A stretch of 64,000 nucleotides of DNA from Agriotes lineatus (Eukaryota > Arthropoda > Insecta > Coleoptera > Elateridae): the NCBI GenBank assembly GCA_940337035.1, contig CALNHX010003626.1, positions 1-64,000 on the forward strand. The letters are read 5' to 3'. This document shows positions 34,257 through 44,254 of the stretch, piece by piece. Position 1 is the stretch's first letter. Every line of letters starts with the position of its first letter. The notes under the pieces were generated by a model. It was not told the origin of the DNA and did no database searches. It was given only the letters and a program-made list of their open reading frames with translations. Both the position numbers and the translations under genes were made by a program.

Positions 34257-34823
34257 ATGCTCAAACATTTCGTCAGTATGGACAGTGTCTTCGTAGATCT
34301 GCAAGGGTTCCGTGGTGATAAGAAACAGTTTATTCCGAAAGAAGTGGCTGTTATTTCAACAGATGGCAACCAGTTAGCAATTTTCGTTTTAAAACCCCCT
34401 GCAAAATATGACACTCTGCCCTATTTCGTTAAAAAAGGCATAAACTATCTGGAGCATAGATACAACGGTTTAGCATGGGATTCTGGTTCTATACATTTTG
34501 ATGAATTTGAAACAGAGCTAACAAGACTTCTCAAAAAATTTGAAAAAGTGTACGTTAAAGGTCAAGAAAAGAAGGAAGTTCTAAGTTTTCTGAATAAAAT
34601 CGTCGTAAATCTGGAGGATCTCGAGTGCCCGTCTTTAAAAGTTCTGCGAAAAACTACTGCTGCCGTACGTTGCCTCAATCACAACATCCGTTCGCCTGTA
34701 TGTGCATTGGAAAACATATTAATTTTATCCGACTGGTGGCGCAATGAATACACTGGAAGTTCAGAAAATATTGCAAACAATCCCGAGTCTGTTGAATGTG
34801 AAACGCTATGTTTTTGCTTCTGA
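34257..34823 (+). CDS. Polinton-associated protein, possibly RNase H-like fold (188 aa)
   Basis: Two Met codons are possible; that at 34278 (MDSVFVDLQGF) starts the recognisable part. The pattern VFVDLQGF...FIPKEVAVI...IFVLKPP...YVKGQEKKEVLSFL recalls small proteins found in insect and cnidarian Polintons whose layout resembles a degenerate DEDD exonuclease/RNase H fold. I cannot show catalytic residues, so this is a weak structural suggestion. The last ~80 bp overlap the start of the protease gene in another frame. Confidence 0.6.
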   Translation: MLKHFVSMDSVFVDLQGFRGDKKQFIPKEVAVISTDGNQLAIFVLKPPAKYDTLPYFVKKGINYLEHRYNGLAWDSGSIHFDEFETELTRLLKKFEKVYVKGQEKKEVLSFLNKIVVNLEDLECPSLKVLRKTTAAVRCLNHNIRSPVCALENILILSDWWRNEYTGSSENIANNPESVECETLCFCF

Positions 34824-35214
34824 CCAACTCCCTACAAGAATTGCAAGACCTGTAGCAATCATCGTCAACACAGATCCAGCAAACCGACCTGGACAACATT
34901 GGAATGCAGTGTATATAGACCAATATGGATATGGGGAATACTTTGATTCATACGGCCGCCCTCCAAACGGTTATCATTTAAAATTTTTACAACAAAATTC
35001 AATCAGCTGGTCTCATAATCCAAAAATTTTGCAAGATTTTAGCTCTAACGTTTGCGGCATATACTGTTTAATGTATTTATATTTTAAAATGAATGGTGCA
35101 TCTATGATAAGTTTTGTAAACCTGTTTACTGATAATTTAGTTTCTAATGACACATATGTAAAAGCATTATATATCCAATACTTCACCTTAATAAACTTGT
35201 TTAATGTTATTTAG
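34744..35214 (+). CDS. Adenain-like cysteine protease (C48/C5 type)
   Basis: This 156-residue enzyme has the ordered catalytic residues of adenovirus-type maturation proteases: H52 (GQHWNAVYID), D68 (YFDSYG), Q97 (ILQDF) and C104 (NVCGIYCL). In Polintons it is expected to mature capsid proteins. It begins inside the preceding gene (overlap 34744-34823), the largest overlap in the block, and ends it. AATAAA follows the stop at once (35218). Confidence 0.93.
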   Translation: MNTLEVQKILQTIPSLLNVKRYVFASDQLPTRIARPVAIIVNTDPANRPGQHWNAVYIDQYGYGEYFDSYGRPPNGYHLKFLQQNSISWSHNPKILQDFSSNVCGIYCLMYLYFKMNGASMISFVNLFTDNLVSNDTYVKALYIQYFTLINLFNVI

Positions 35215-35743
35215 AAAATAAAAACACAAATAGTTTGTAATTAAACATATTTTTATTACACACAAAATATTTAATAAATGTATTTACAATATTCGGTTGT
35301 TTATTTACAAAAATAAAACTAACATGCAAATAAAACTAACATGCAATTAAAATCTAACATGCAGTTAAAGTTAGCGCAAATTGAACCATGTGACAATAAG
35401 TGCAATATTTAATGTACGTTTTGCGGCAGTCGTGGTTAGTTTTCTAAAATGATTGAAATTAAATATTATGAAACCAATTGCCACAAAGCGGGTCTTATGA
35501 AATGTGAACACTAACCATACGTTGAAAATACGTACGAACAAATAAGCAATTACATGTAAACATAATGCATAAATCAAAAATTAGTTTAAATACTTTTGTT
35601 TTACAAAAATATGTGGCTACAAGTGCAATAAGTTGTTGCATAAAAACATCATAAAAGTTAAAAAAAAGACAATACAAAATATAGAATATTGTTATAAAAA
35701 CAGTTGATTATAAAAATAACGAAACTATACGTAATATAAAACA
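35215..35743. other. Convergent intergenic region of the Polinton
   Basis: It separates the rightward block from the leftward polymerase gene. It holds the protease AATAAA near 35218 and AT-rich sequence suitable for polymerase 3' processing. A short unit (AAAACTAACATGCAA and variants) is repeated about three times at 35320-35370. No gene is credible. Confidence 0.6.
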
Positions 35744-38700
35744 CTAGTCTGCTTTAAACCCATAAGGTAGGGTATCAAAACTATCTTCAACACGCCTACG
35801 TTTAGTGTACTGAACCCTATAAATTTTCTTTTCGGGTTTAGATACAACTTGATACATGGCTGTACGGGCAATTTTCCGGTCGGTTTCTACATACGTTGCT
35901 TCGGCATTATCAAGAACCATGCGTTTAAGTGTATCGAAATTTATTTTTTCGACATTTTTGTAATTTAAAGTTATACCTTTTACTTTACATACAAATTCGT
36001 AATCGTTTTTATTACTTGAGAAAACCTTAAACGCATAGTTTTTAGGCCCTCCGCTAACAAACTCCGTAATGAAGCTACCGGGGCCATATTCCCTCAACTC
36101 ATCAGTCATATCCCCCAAAAAATCACCCGTTTCAGGCACCCATTGGCCAGGTCGGTGGACATAGATCGTACTATCTGTATCGTAATACAAAACGCGATCC
36201 CCTAATTGCTCCAAATATTTATACAGTTCAAGTCTTGCATTGGCCGTAGTGTATGCAGCCAATACAACATTGACCGTTTTGAGCGAAACTATTCCCTCCT
36301 CCGGTCTATCCCAGATTACAACTATTACATCCTCATCGACGATCATAATTGAATGAACCTGTATTGAAGGATCAGTTAGCATTTTAAAAAAGTCATAAGA
36401 ATCTGAAACAATACTTGTTTGCATCAAATTCTCTCTTTGGCCAAATTTACCCCAGAATGCATTTAGTAATAACTTAGCGATATAACGCATGCCAGGATTG
36501 AAACAAATTTTATCTTTTTCTAAGGTTACGCCTTCTCTTTCTAAATATTCTGATAAATATTGGTCCTTAGTGTTTTCATCAGTGCACCAAGCAGGCCACC
36601 CACTGCATTCCTGTTTTAATTTTAAAAAATTGTCCACATACTCTGAAAATAGACCGCCTGTTTTACTATCCCTGTTATATTGCACAATATCGTATGCCCA
36701 TATTTCATGAAACTCGAGCACGCGGTATCCCAGTTCAACAGCTTTTTTTAGTTCATCAGACACATATGTTCCTGTAAACTTACGCGAATCTTCTAAATGG
36801 TTACAATCGCCAGTGAAGCTGGTTTCGGCACATAACCTGCATAGAACAAACATTAATTTGCCGTGCATTCGAAGGGGCAGAACAGGGTGGTAAAGATTTT
36901 GCGGTGGTAACACGGTACATTTGACTAAACCCTCGATTGTATCAAAAGGAAGTTTCCGGCACTCCTCATCACCAACGTATACTTTGGGATGTCCTACGGG
37001 GTATTTTGAGTATTTATTTACGAAAGGATAAAGGCTACACACATCGAAATACTTGATTTGCTCGTTTGCTTGGCATTTATGGTACAGTTTCACAGCATTA
37101 GTGCGTCCACCGAAAAAACTATCTCGCGGATTTAATGGTGTGTTCCTAATAACAGCATGATTATTTACAAAGTTTGATGCAACGTTGTTAAATTTTAAAA
37201 ATAAATTAAATTGGCACTCCCACATCTCTATAAGGGTGTAGCCAGCCCTTCTAATTCTTGCTGCAGTTGCCTCTGTTGCTTCGCGACGAACAAACATCAT
37301 GTCATTTTTCACATTTGCTAACTCTACAGTTTGATCGGGGTAACATACCTCACAACCGTGGAAGTAACATCCGTGGAAATTATACACTGTATTTGTTGCA
37401 GCGCAAAAACCATCCACCAAAATACCTTCAGGTAATCGAACCTCGCGATTATTACCAGCATGCTGAATTGAGATACCTTGCTCGTGTTCGACCCATAAAA
37501 ACCATTTAATCGCAATCGTCGATTGCCTATCACCTAATCTGTACCCACTCGGTGGAATAATAGCGATCGTATTTTCTTTTAAAAAATTTCGACGATAAAC
37601 TAAACTACACCCTCCGGCTATCGTGCAGCACTCCCTAAAAGGATCTACTCCATTTTCGCTAGTATAACGCCGCCAAAATTCAAGACAAGCCTTGCGAAGT
37701 ATCTCTACATCTTGAATACAGTACTTTACGATTGCTTCCTGCATGTCAAATACTGCATTACGAGCAATTTCCACATTATACCATTCAAAGAACTCTGCGC
37801 GACAAGAAGGGGACATTTCATCGGCCATATAAAAGTGTGCTGGGGGCATTACTCCAATATAATTTTGATTCTCCATTTTATTGAATAAATGGGGAAAGTA
37901 ACCTTTTGTAGCTTCAAAATTAAATGTCTTGGGCAGCTTAGCTAATGCTACAGGCAAAAAATTTAACGAATCTATAAATTTTACATTGGGACAGGTGATG
38001 CACATTAATTTTGTACCGGTTGCAATAATTTTCGGGGCCCACTTTTTCTGATGTTTGACAATATGCTGCATGATAAAGGATCCGTCATATCCTTTCATGT
38101 TATGCGCGAGAGCAAAAACGTTGGCGATATTGGATAATTTAGATATATAATCTAGCAAACTTTGTACAGGGTTATTTTTAAACACATGTTGACGAGGACC
38201 GCAAATGTTACAAGCCTGTGTGACATCGTCAAGATTAATACATGTATTACAGACATTTTGGGCTACGCATAAATTTGGCTCGTGCAAAAAAACATTAGGT
38301 TCACCTTCCAATGCCGTCTCCTGTCGTGCCTCAAAATCATAAAAAACGAAAATAAACTTTTTAGACAATTTAGGACTCTTTTTCTTTGCCATATAGCATA
38401 AATGACGGGTTGGCATTTCTTTCGCGCAGGCATGACAATATTTCACGCCGCACGTATGACTTTTCTTGCTATTTTGCCAGTATGTCATGAGACATACTCC
38501 ACACCTTTTTAAAATGCTGCACAAAGACTTTACATGTTCGCCAAAACATTCCCGCCCACGAAAATCCCTATTACAATTATTACACGCGATTGGGTCCAAA
38601 AACAAGTTACAGGGCGGTTTTGAATGGCAACAAGGGCAAATATAAGGGCAGTTTTTGTGGGCCTGTTTATTATTGGTGCGGGTTAAGCAAAATTCGCAGA

Positions 38701-40791
38701 AATAAGTGGTTGCAAAAGCCGAAGTTAAACTGGTTATTACATTGTAATGTTGATCTTCCAATAATAAATTTAACACTTTTTTGTTGTGTCCCCTAGGTCC
38801 CTCGTAATATTTACTGGCGCCAATACGTGAATTATAAACAATAATGGTGTAATTAGCTAGATACAACTGGAATTGTTCCAAGTGTTCTCGCGTGGCCCCA
38901 TTGATTAGATTAACACCGACATTTTCACAAAGCTCATACGATTTCTGTGTTAGGATTGGGTAACCTGCTTTATAGAGATGCAGATCTGGCTCATTATCTA
39001 CCCAAGCTTTGGCCAGAATAAGAGCTCGGGCAAGACAGTAATTATCATTATTTACAACAGTTAATATACCATGTCTCCTTTGAGAAAATTCCTCAAAACT
39101 AACGCCAGTCATTCTGATATATGATTTTCCATATCCAACAGGCAAAGTAACACGGTTTACATGCAAGGTCATTTTATCTTGAGCAAAAAACTTAGCGTTA
39201 GATTGAAGTATTTTCTCCAAGGTCGACATTACAACACCGGCGTTGAGTTGGTCAACACGGCGGAAAGAAATGCCTATCGGTTTGTCTGCAAAATTATCGT
39301 TCCTTAAAACTAGACCTATCTTATCAGAAGCCGATGCCCCCCTGGTGATATGTGTGATGATCTCATCGAATGCATTCTGTAAATAAGGGTTTCAATAAGT
39401 TAAAACGTCTAGCTCACCATATTTCAAAATATTAACTGAGTATATAACGTTGCAAATGTTTGAAATATTAAACTATCAATTTCAAAATCTGTAAAACCGA
39501 GCTATACAACCATGAATTTAGAACATGTGACTAAAAAATAAACTATAAATCCATTTAAAATCCATAAATAACTTGCGGCGTAAATTTAGAGTGCTTGTTT
39601 TCAATACACAATATTTTATAGTTATACTTACATTAAGCCATATGACAGGGTTACTCGTCGCAGCATCTATCTCGTTGAATTTGAAGGTCAAGGTGAGAGC
39701 TTCAGTATTGAACTTCTTTATCATCTTGCGACCTTCGCCCATCAACGTAATATACTGCAGCTGTTTCACCGACGACGGTTTTGCAAGAACCAACATGTCC
39801 GCAGAGGTCGATGGCTTTGGGTTATTCATCTGTTGTAAATTAAAAAAGAAGTATGTTACTATCACTTCACCGTAAAATTACTTGTGTGGCCCAAACGGGT
39901 TTTATTTTAGTTTCATGAATCAAAATTTTCTAATGGCCGATTTAAATATAAAAAAGAAACGAATAACGACAATTGAGTTTTAAACTAACAGGTTTTCAGA
40001 ATTGTTGTTGCAAAATGTAGGAAACTTTCGCACATTTAAAAAATAGTTCGGCAAAACTTACATGTGCTAACATATCGCCAATTGCAGAAGTCCTTGGGGT
40101 AGGTCGTTGCTGCCCTGCATGGACGGTCTCCAACATGGCGGACGAACTCGATGGCCCTGGATTATTCATTTGCTGTAAATTAAAAAGAAGTATGTTACAA
40201 TCACTTCACCGTAAAATTACTTGTATGCCCCAAACGGGTTTTTATTTTAGTTTGCATAAATCAAAATTTTCTAATGGCTGATTTAAATATAAAAATGACT
40301 GGTGTACTTACATTTTCCGATGAAATGACCAGGGGCGATTGACGCGTATCTTCTTCCAAACCACGTTTAGCAGAAGGCCCCGTCGACGTAGATGGCCCAT
40401 CCTGCAATTGTAATTTATATTAGCTTTTTTAAGTAACGGGGCTATGTGCTATTTTAAATCGACTAACGACAAATGAGTTTTAAACTAATAGGTTTTCAGA
40501 ATTGTTGCTGCAAAATGTAGGAAACTTTCGCACATTTAATAATTTTCTAAAAATAGGAAATATATTTTTACTTACCGATAGGGAGGCAAACGACTGCTTG
40601 GCCCGAATTCTTCCGACGGCTTGACACAACTCGAAATAAGTATGAAAATACGACGGTTCCAGAACTACGCCCTCGTAAGTTAGTTTATGTTGAATTATTT
40701 TAAAGGCTAGTAAAACAAATTCCTCATTTGTATATAGCCCGTTCTTGAAATAATCAAGAATTTGGTAGACGGTTAACTCGGATGTGTTCAT
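35744..40791 (-). CDS. Protein-primed DNA polymerase B, predicted five exons
   Basis: Predicted minus-strand exons are 40791-40576, 40401-40312, 40172-40062, 39829-39632 and 39376-35744; each boundary has a GTAAG donor and an AG acceptor, all phase 0, giving about 1415 residues. The last exon carries the polymerase: 3'-5' exonuclease motif with FVFYDFEARQ, exo II NMKGYDGSF, Cys-rich fingers (CEFCLTRT, CPYICPCC), motif A DVCSLYP, motif B LLLNAFWGKFGQ and motif C YYDTDS. Approximate residues in the spliced product are 550 for exo I, 983 for A, 1180 for B and 1268 for C. The last exon must start upstream of its internal Met at 39229, because the 49 residues before it (with FDEIITHITRG and ISFRRVDQLN) resemble the conserved N-terminal part of this family. 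The upstream exons are short and Pro/Ser-rich. It replicates element DNA from a protein primer. Exon 1 and the splicing are inferred. Confidence 0.85.
39830..40311 (-). repeat. Duplicated exon/intron module in the polymerase gene
   Basis: The segment around 39805-39960 closely matches 40140-40300, covering an exon start (NNPGPSS versus NNPKPST) and the adjoining intron. In addition 39961-40060 closely matches 40455-40560. The third intron (39830-40061) therefore looks like a composite of the other two, as expected after a tandem duplication of an exon with its flanking introns. Confidence 0.75.
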
Positions 40792-41109
40792 CGTTGCAGA
40801 TGAAAAAAAGCACAAAACAATCACTGTAGCACTTACACTCACGCTTTCAAAAGATAGCTGGCACTTGTACAACGATGCGTCTTCAGGTGAGGAATGTGGC
40901 GGAATGAACGAGGTATGCTCGTCTTGTAGTGATTTAGGCAGGAGAAAGCGGTTCGCGAAAGCGCTGGAGGGCAAACCGTTACGTTTCACTGCAACAAACA
41001 AAGGAGCCTCGTCACCAAGGTTGTTTAAATGAACAAAACACATGTCTCGACCTGTTTTAAAAGTTTACAACGATCAAATTTATGAATCAGATTTCGCTAT
41101 ATAAAATGA

Positions 41110-42053
41110 AGTAATTATCGCGGATTCGCTGCTTTATTCGCGGATTTCGCTGTTTTAATTATAAAATAAAGTCATTATTTCATATAGCTTTTCAAATTTT
41201 CTGCGGTCGAATGGAAATTAACCACTGCGCGAATAGAAATTAACCAGAAACTTGGGACAACGACTATATTGCATATTATAAAATTAAAAGAATGAATTAC
41301 AACAAAAATAGTTACAAAGTCAATTTTTTAAAATTATTAACAAGTTTCTAAGGCCCTAGACGGCACAATTCCGTTCTTATATTTTATATATTCGAAAAAA
41401 TAATTTGTTTAAAAGTCGAGCGGCGTGACTTCAGACCTGCGAAATGGCGTTTTGTTCAAACCCTTTAAATCCCGTAGCACTCCGTGGTCTAGCGGCACTA
41501 ATGGGTGTAGCTAAATTTGTGCAACACGAACGTAGAGCGTTCAAATCCTCGGTCGGCCTGAGATTTTTTTAAATATAAATAGCCCTTCTGTGAATGCAAG
41601 AGAGAGACAGCAGCTTCGAAGAGCGAAATAGGTCCACCAGTTTGAATTTCAAATATTTCCGCGAAAATTCAAATTTAAAAACAACCGCCGTGAGAAGTGC
41701 GCGCGCACCAAGATGGCCGACGCCCCGGGAAATTCAAATTCAAAAAATTAAACTTAGAAAAAAAAATCTGAAAAAATTCAAATTTCAAATATTCCCGCCA
41801 GAAATCCAAGATGGCCGCCGCGTAACTTAATCGGAAGCTAATGCGTAATTTATTCAGTAGCACATGTGAAAATTAATTAGATCAAACCGCGAAATTAATT
41901 AGATCAAACCGCGAAATTAATTAGATCAAACCGCGAAATTAATTAGGTCAATCCGCGAAATTAATTAGGTCAATCCGCGAATAAAACCGCGAATTAAACC
42001 GCGAATCCGCGAATCAATTAAAAGGAGTGGGGGATTTCTCGCCCTCTTCTACT
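41110..42053 (-). repeat. Right terminal inverted repeat of the Polinton
   Basis: The outer 460 bp (41594-42053) looks identical to the left terminus, the inner part (41285-41590) is diverged, and the innermost part (41110-41280) again matches. Tandem 22-bp units occur at about 41870-41990. Open frames in the outer part are mirrored on both ends and are not genes. Confidence 0.92.
41474..41560 (+). pseudogene. Degenerate tRNA-like sequence in the right TIR
   Basis: The segment has a perfect box A (TGGTCTAGCGG) and a near-consensus box B (GTTCAAATCCT) about 60 nt downstream. It does not fold into a full cloverleaf. It occupies the same place as the tRNA-Asn-like sequence of the left TIR, in the same orientation relative to the terminus, but differs from it strongly. 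Confidence 0.5.
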
Positions 42054-42258
42054 AAGGGTTAAACTTATAATTAAAAGTTATCGACTTTAAACTAAAACAC
42101 CTGACCTACCTAATATTTTCTCCTACGCAAGGAAGACGGTTGATACTGTAGCTTCCTGATGAGTAACAAATCTATTTTCAGCGAACCAAAACACATAATT
42201 ATATTGTTTAAATTCCTGTCGTCGTATCGTATTTCGGTATACCTACGGAATATCGAAG

Positions 42259-42471
42259 ATGAAAAAGTTGCTCTTTGCAGACTTACAGTTCCAGAATTTA
42301 GGAACTTTGTGCAATTTAAAAAATTATGAAGGCAAATGCGTCTTTACAAATGTATCCCTTTTGACTCAATTAATTATCTTCTTGCCTCATTCAAATGCGG
42401 AAGCAGAGCGAATATTTTCTATTATGACCGACGTAAAAAATAAAAGAAATAGATTAGAAGAAGATACTTGA
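42259..42471 (+). pseudogene. hAT transposase C-terminal fragment
   Basis: The frame contains LPHSNAEAERIFSIMTDVKNKRNRL, the conserved dimerisation segment (hATC) at the end of hAT-family transposases. The DDE parts are not found upstream, where the Polinton now lies, so this is an isolated remnant. It ends in a stop just after the motif, the normal position. Confidence 0.75.
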
Positions 42472-42479
42472 TAGCACGA

Positions 42480-43041
42480 AGGTATAATTAAGCCAATTAA
42501 TAATATACTAATAATATAATGAAAACTAATAAGACTTGGTACAAAGAAATATGTTTTAAAATAACACGGTGACCTTGCGCTTTTGTGTACGAATGACTGG
42601 CATCCTGCGTGCCGTATTTGTAAATAAATATTGTTTCAGCAACAGGATGCGAATTCGGCTGCATTCCTGGTATTTCTTACATACTTTTAATTTCTTTGTG
42701 TGTGTTACGCCATAATTTTAAATGTAATAATTTTAGAAGCACAAATTTTCCAATATGAAAAGACCACTTGTAGTTTATGACTTCAAAACATTTATATTCT
42801 TAGATTTCCACTTAATATCGCAAATTGAAGGCTCTTAGAATTTTATGTGTATGTAATGTTTATTAAATAATAATAATAATCGTACAGAATAAAAATTAAC
42901 CTCTTAATGCTATATTTATAATAAGCGTGTCCAAAACCCCTAGATATGAGGCAACGCGCGAAATTAAAAAATGAAGCTATTTTGCCACTTTAAAGACGTT
43001 ATTTTCCATTTTTGATAAATTTTAACACAAAATTTGAGATC
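42480..43041. other. Unassigned AT-rich DNA
   Basis: No gene or element ends recognised. Confidence 0.4.
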
Positions 43042-43049
43042 AGCGACCC

Positions 43050-43252
43050 CAGTGTTGAATCCAGGGGGTGACCGGGAGGGAAATTCCCCCCCCCCCCCGG
43101 GCAGTACAAAATTCCCTCCCGGAAACATTACCACTTCATGTTCATGTCTTTTGTATCTATAAAAGAAAGGGTGAATTGCGCCGGAATAGGTAAAAATACC
43201 CCCCAGATGTTTCATTTTCCCCACCGGAGTAAACAGTCTGAATTCAACACTG
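43050..43252. mobile_element. 203-bp hAT-type MITE with 8-bp target duplication
   Basis: Inverted ends read CAGTGTTGAATCCAG and, reversed, CAGTGTTGAATTCAG. The 8-bp direct repeat AGCGACCC flanks it (43042-43049; 43253-43260), as hAT transposases produce. It includes a long C run at about 43087-43100 and has no coding capacity. Confidence 0.9.
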
Positions 43253-43792
43253 AGCGACCCAAAAAAACCCTATATACGAAATAAAATCCGAATGAAAAAA
43301 TTTACGCTTTTCCGCCATTTTGAATCCGCCATTTTTTATTTTGGTGGAGTTTTTATGTCAAATTCGTAATCAGCGACCCCAAAAACCTTATGTTATCAAG
43401 TGTCAGGCAATTGTTTAAATAAATAAAAGAGTTATAATTTTTTTTAATTAAGAATGTATTAAAAAACACTTACTTGTTAATAACAATTGTAAAAATAAAA
43501 AGCACACCTTCTCACTCGTGGGGAACTTTTCTATAAACTTTTCCGAAATTAAAAAAAATATATCAAAATCGGTTTTAAGTCAACGAAGTTAGAACCTTTT
43601 TCATTAGTAAATGGCTACAGTGCAATATGGTAGCTTATATATAAAAGGAGAAAATGTATGTGACGGGATTTGATACGCTTCAAAACACTTTTGGTTTAAT
43701 TTATTTGAAGTAACATTACGTGTTTGCTTAACTTACTGTTGGAGGCCAATCTAAAAAAATATTATGCGATATTATTTTAATACTCTTGTTTA

Positions 43793-43957
43793 ATGCCACA
43801 AAAGTTTTTGTCTCATTTTCTAATTTCAAAAAACGCACCTACTGGGATATATGTAATTCACCTAGCTTTAAATTTAAAATATGGTAAGATATCAAACGTA
43901 ACTTTGTTATTAAAGCTCGTAGCTCAAACAAATTTTAAAGTTACGTTCCTAATACCG
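43793..43957. repeat. Left part of a repeat split by the errantivirus-like element
   Basis: This segment matches 25655-25852. Its continuation is found after the provirus at 50386-50450, and the two halves together match the uninterrupted copy at 25655-25900. Confidence 0.85.
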
Positions 43958-44201
43958 AATTATAATTTACGAAACTTGTCAAATCAAAAAAATTCATTTA
44001 TTCAAGTTACGGAGTTACAAAATTCAGTTTACAATGTGTCTACTAGATGCTAACTGACATAAGAACTGGCATAAAAACTGCCTAAGTACAGTGTGCACAT
44101 GCTTATATAACATTTCTTATCACTAAATATTCTAAGAAGCTTGAAGCTGGGGCTGGGAACTACTTCGTAAGCATTTACCCAACATATCACGTAACATAAT
44201 C
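43958..44201 (-). repeat. 3' LTR of the errantivirus-like element
   Basis: The 244-bp sequence matches the copy at 50142-50385 except for two substitutions. A purine-rich tract (AATGAAGGGAGG, minus strand, 44202-44213) directly precedes it, as needed to prime plus-strand DNA. Confidence 0.93.
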
Positions 44202-44254
44202 CCTCCCTTCATTAGAACAGAAATTATGGTAAAATTACATTTTTATCATAATTT

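Larger units (their letters stand above)
26558..42053. mobile_element. Complete Polinton/Maverick element (15.5 kb)
   Basis: Termini begin AGTAGAAGAGGGCGAGAAAT and end with the complement. The 6-bp direct repeat AAGGGT flanks both ends (26552-26557; 42054-42059), the duplication size typical of Polintons. The element encodes the expected set: packaging ATPase, retroviral-type integrase, penton-like and double-jelly-roll capsid proteins, adenain-like protease and protein-primed DNA polymerase B. No stop or frameshift is visible in these frames. Polintons are self-synthesising DNA transposons related to adenovirus-like and adintovirus lineages. Intact frames, matching TIRs and a clean duplication suggest recent insertion. 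Confidence 0.97.

Noticed and set aside
35371..35677. Small minus-strand frames between protease and polymerase
   Set aside because: AT-rich 3' region of converging genes; no motif and no conserved start.
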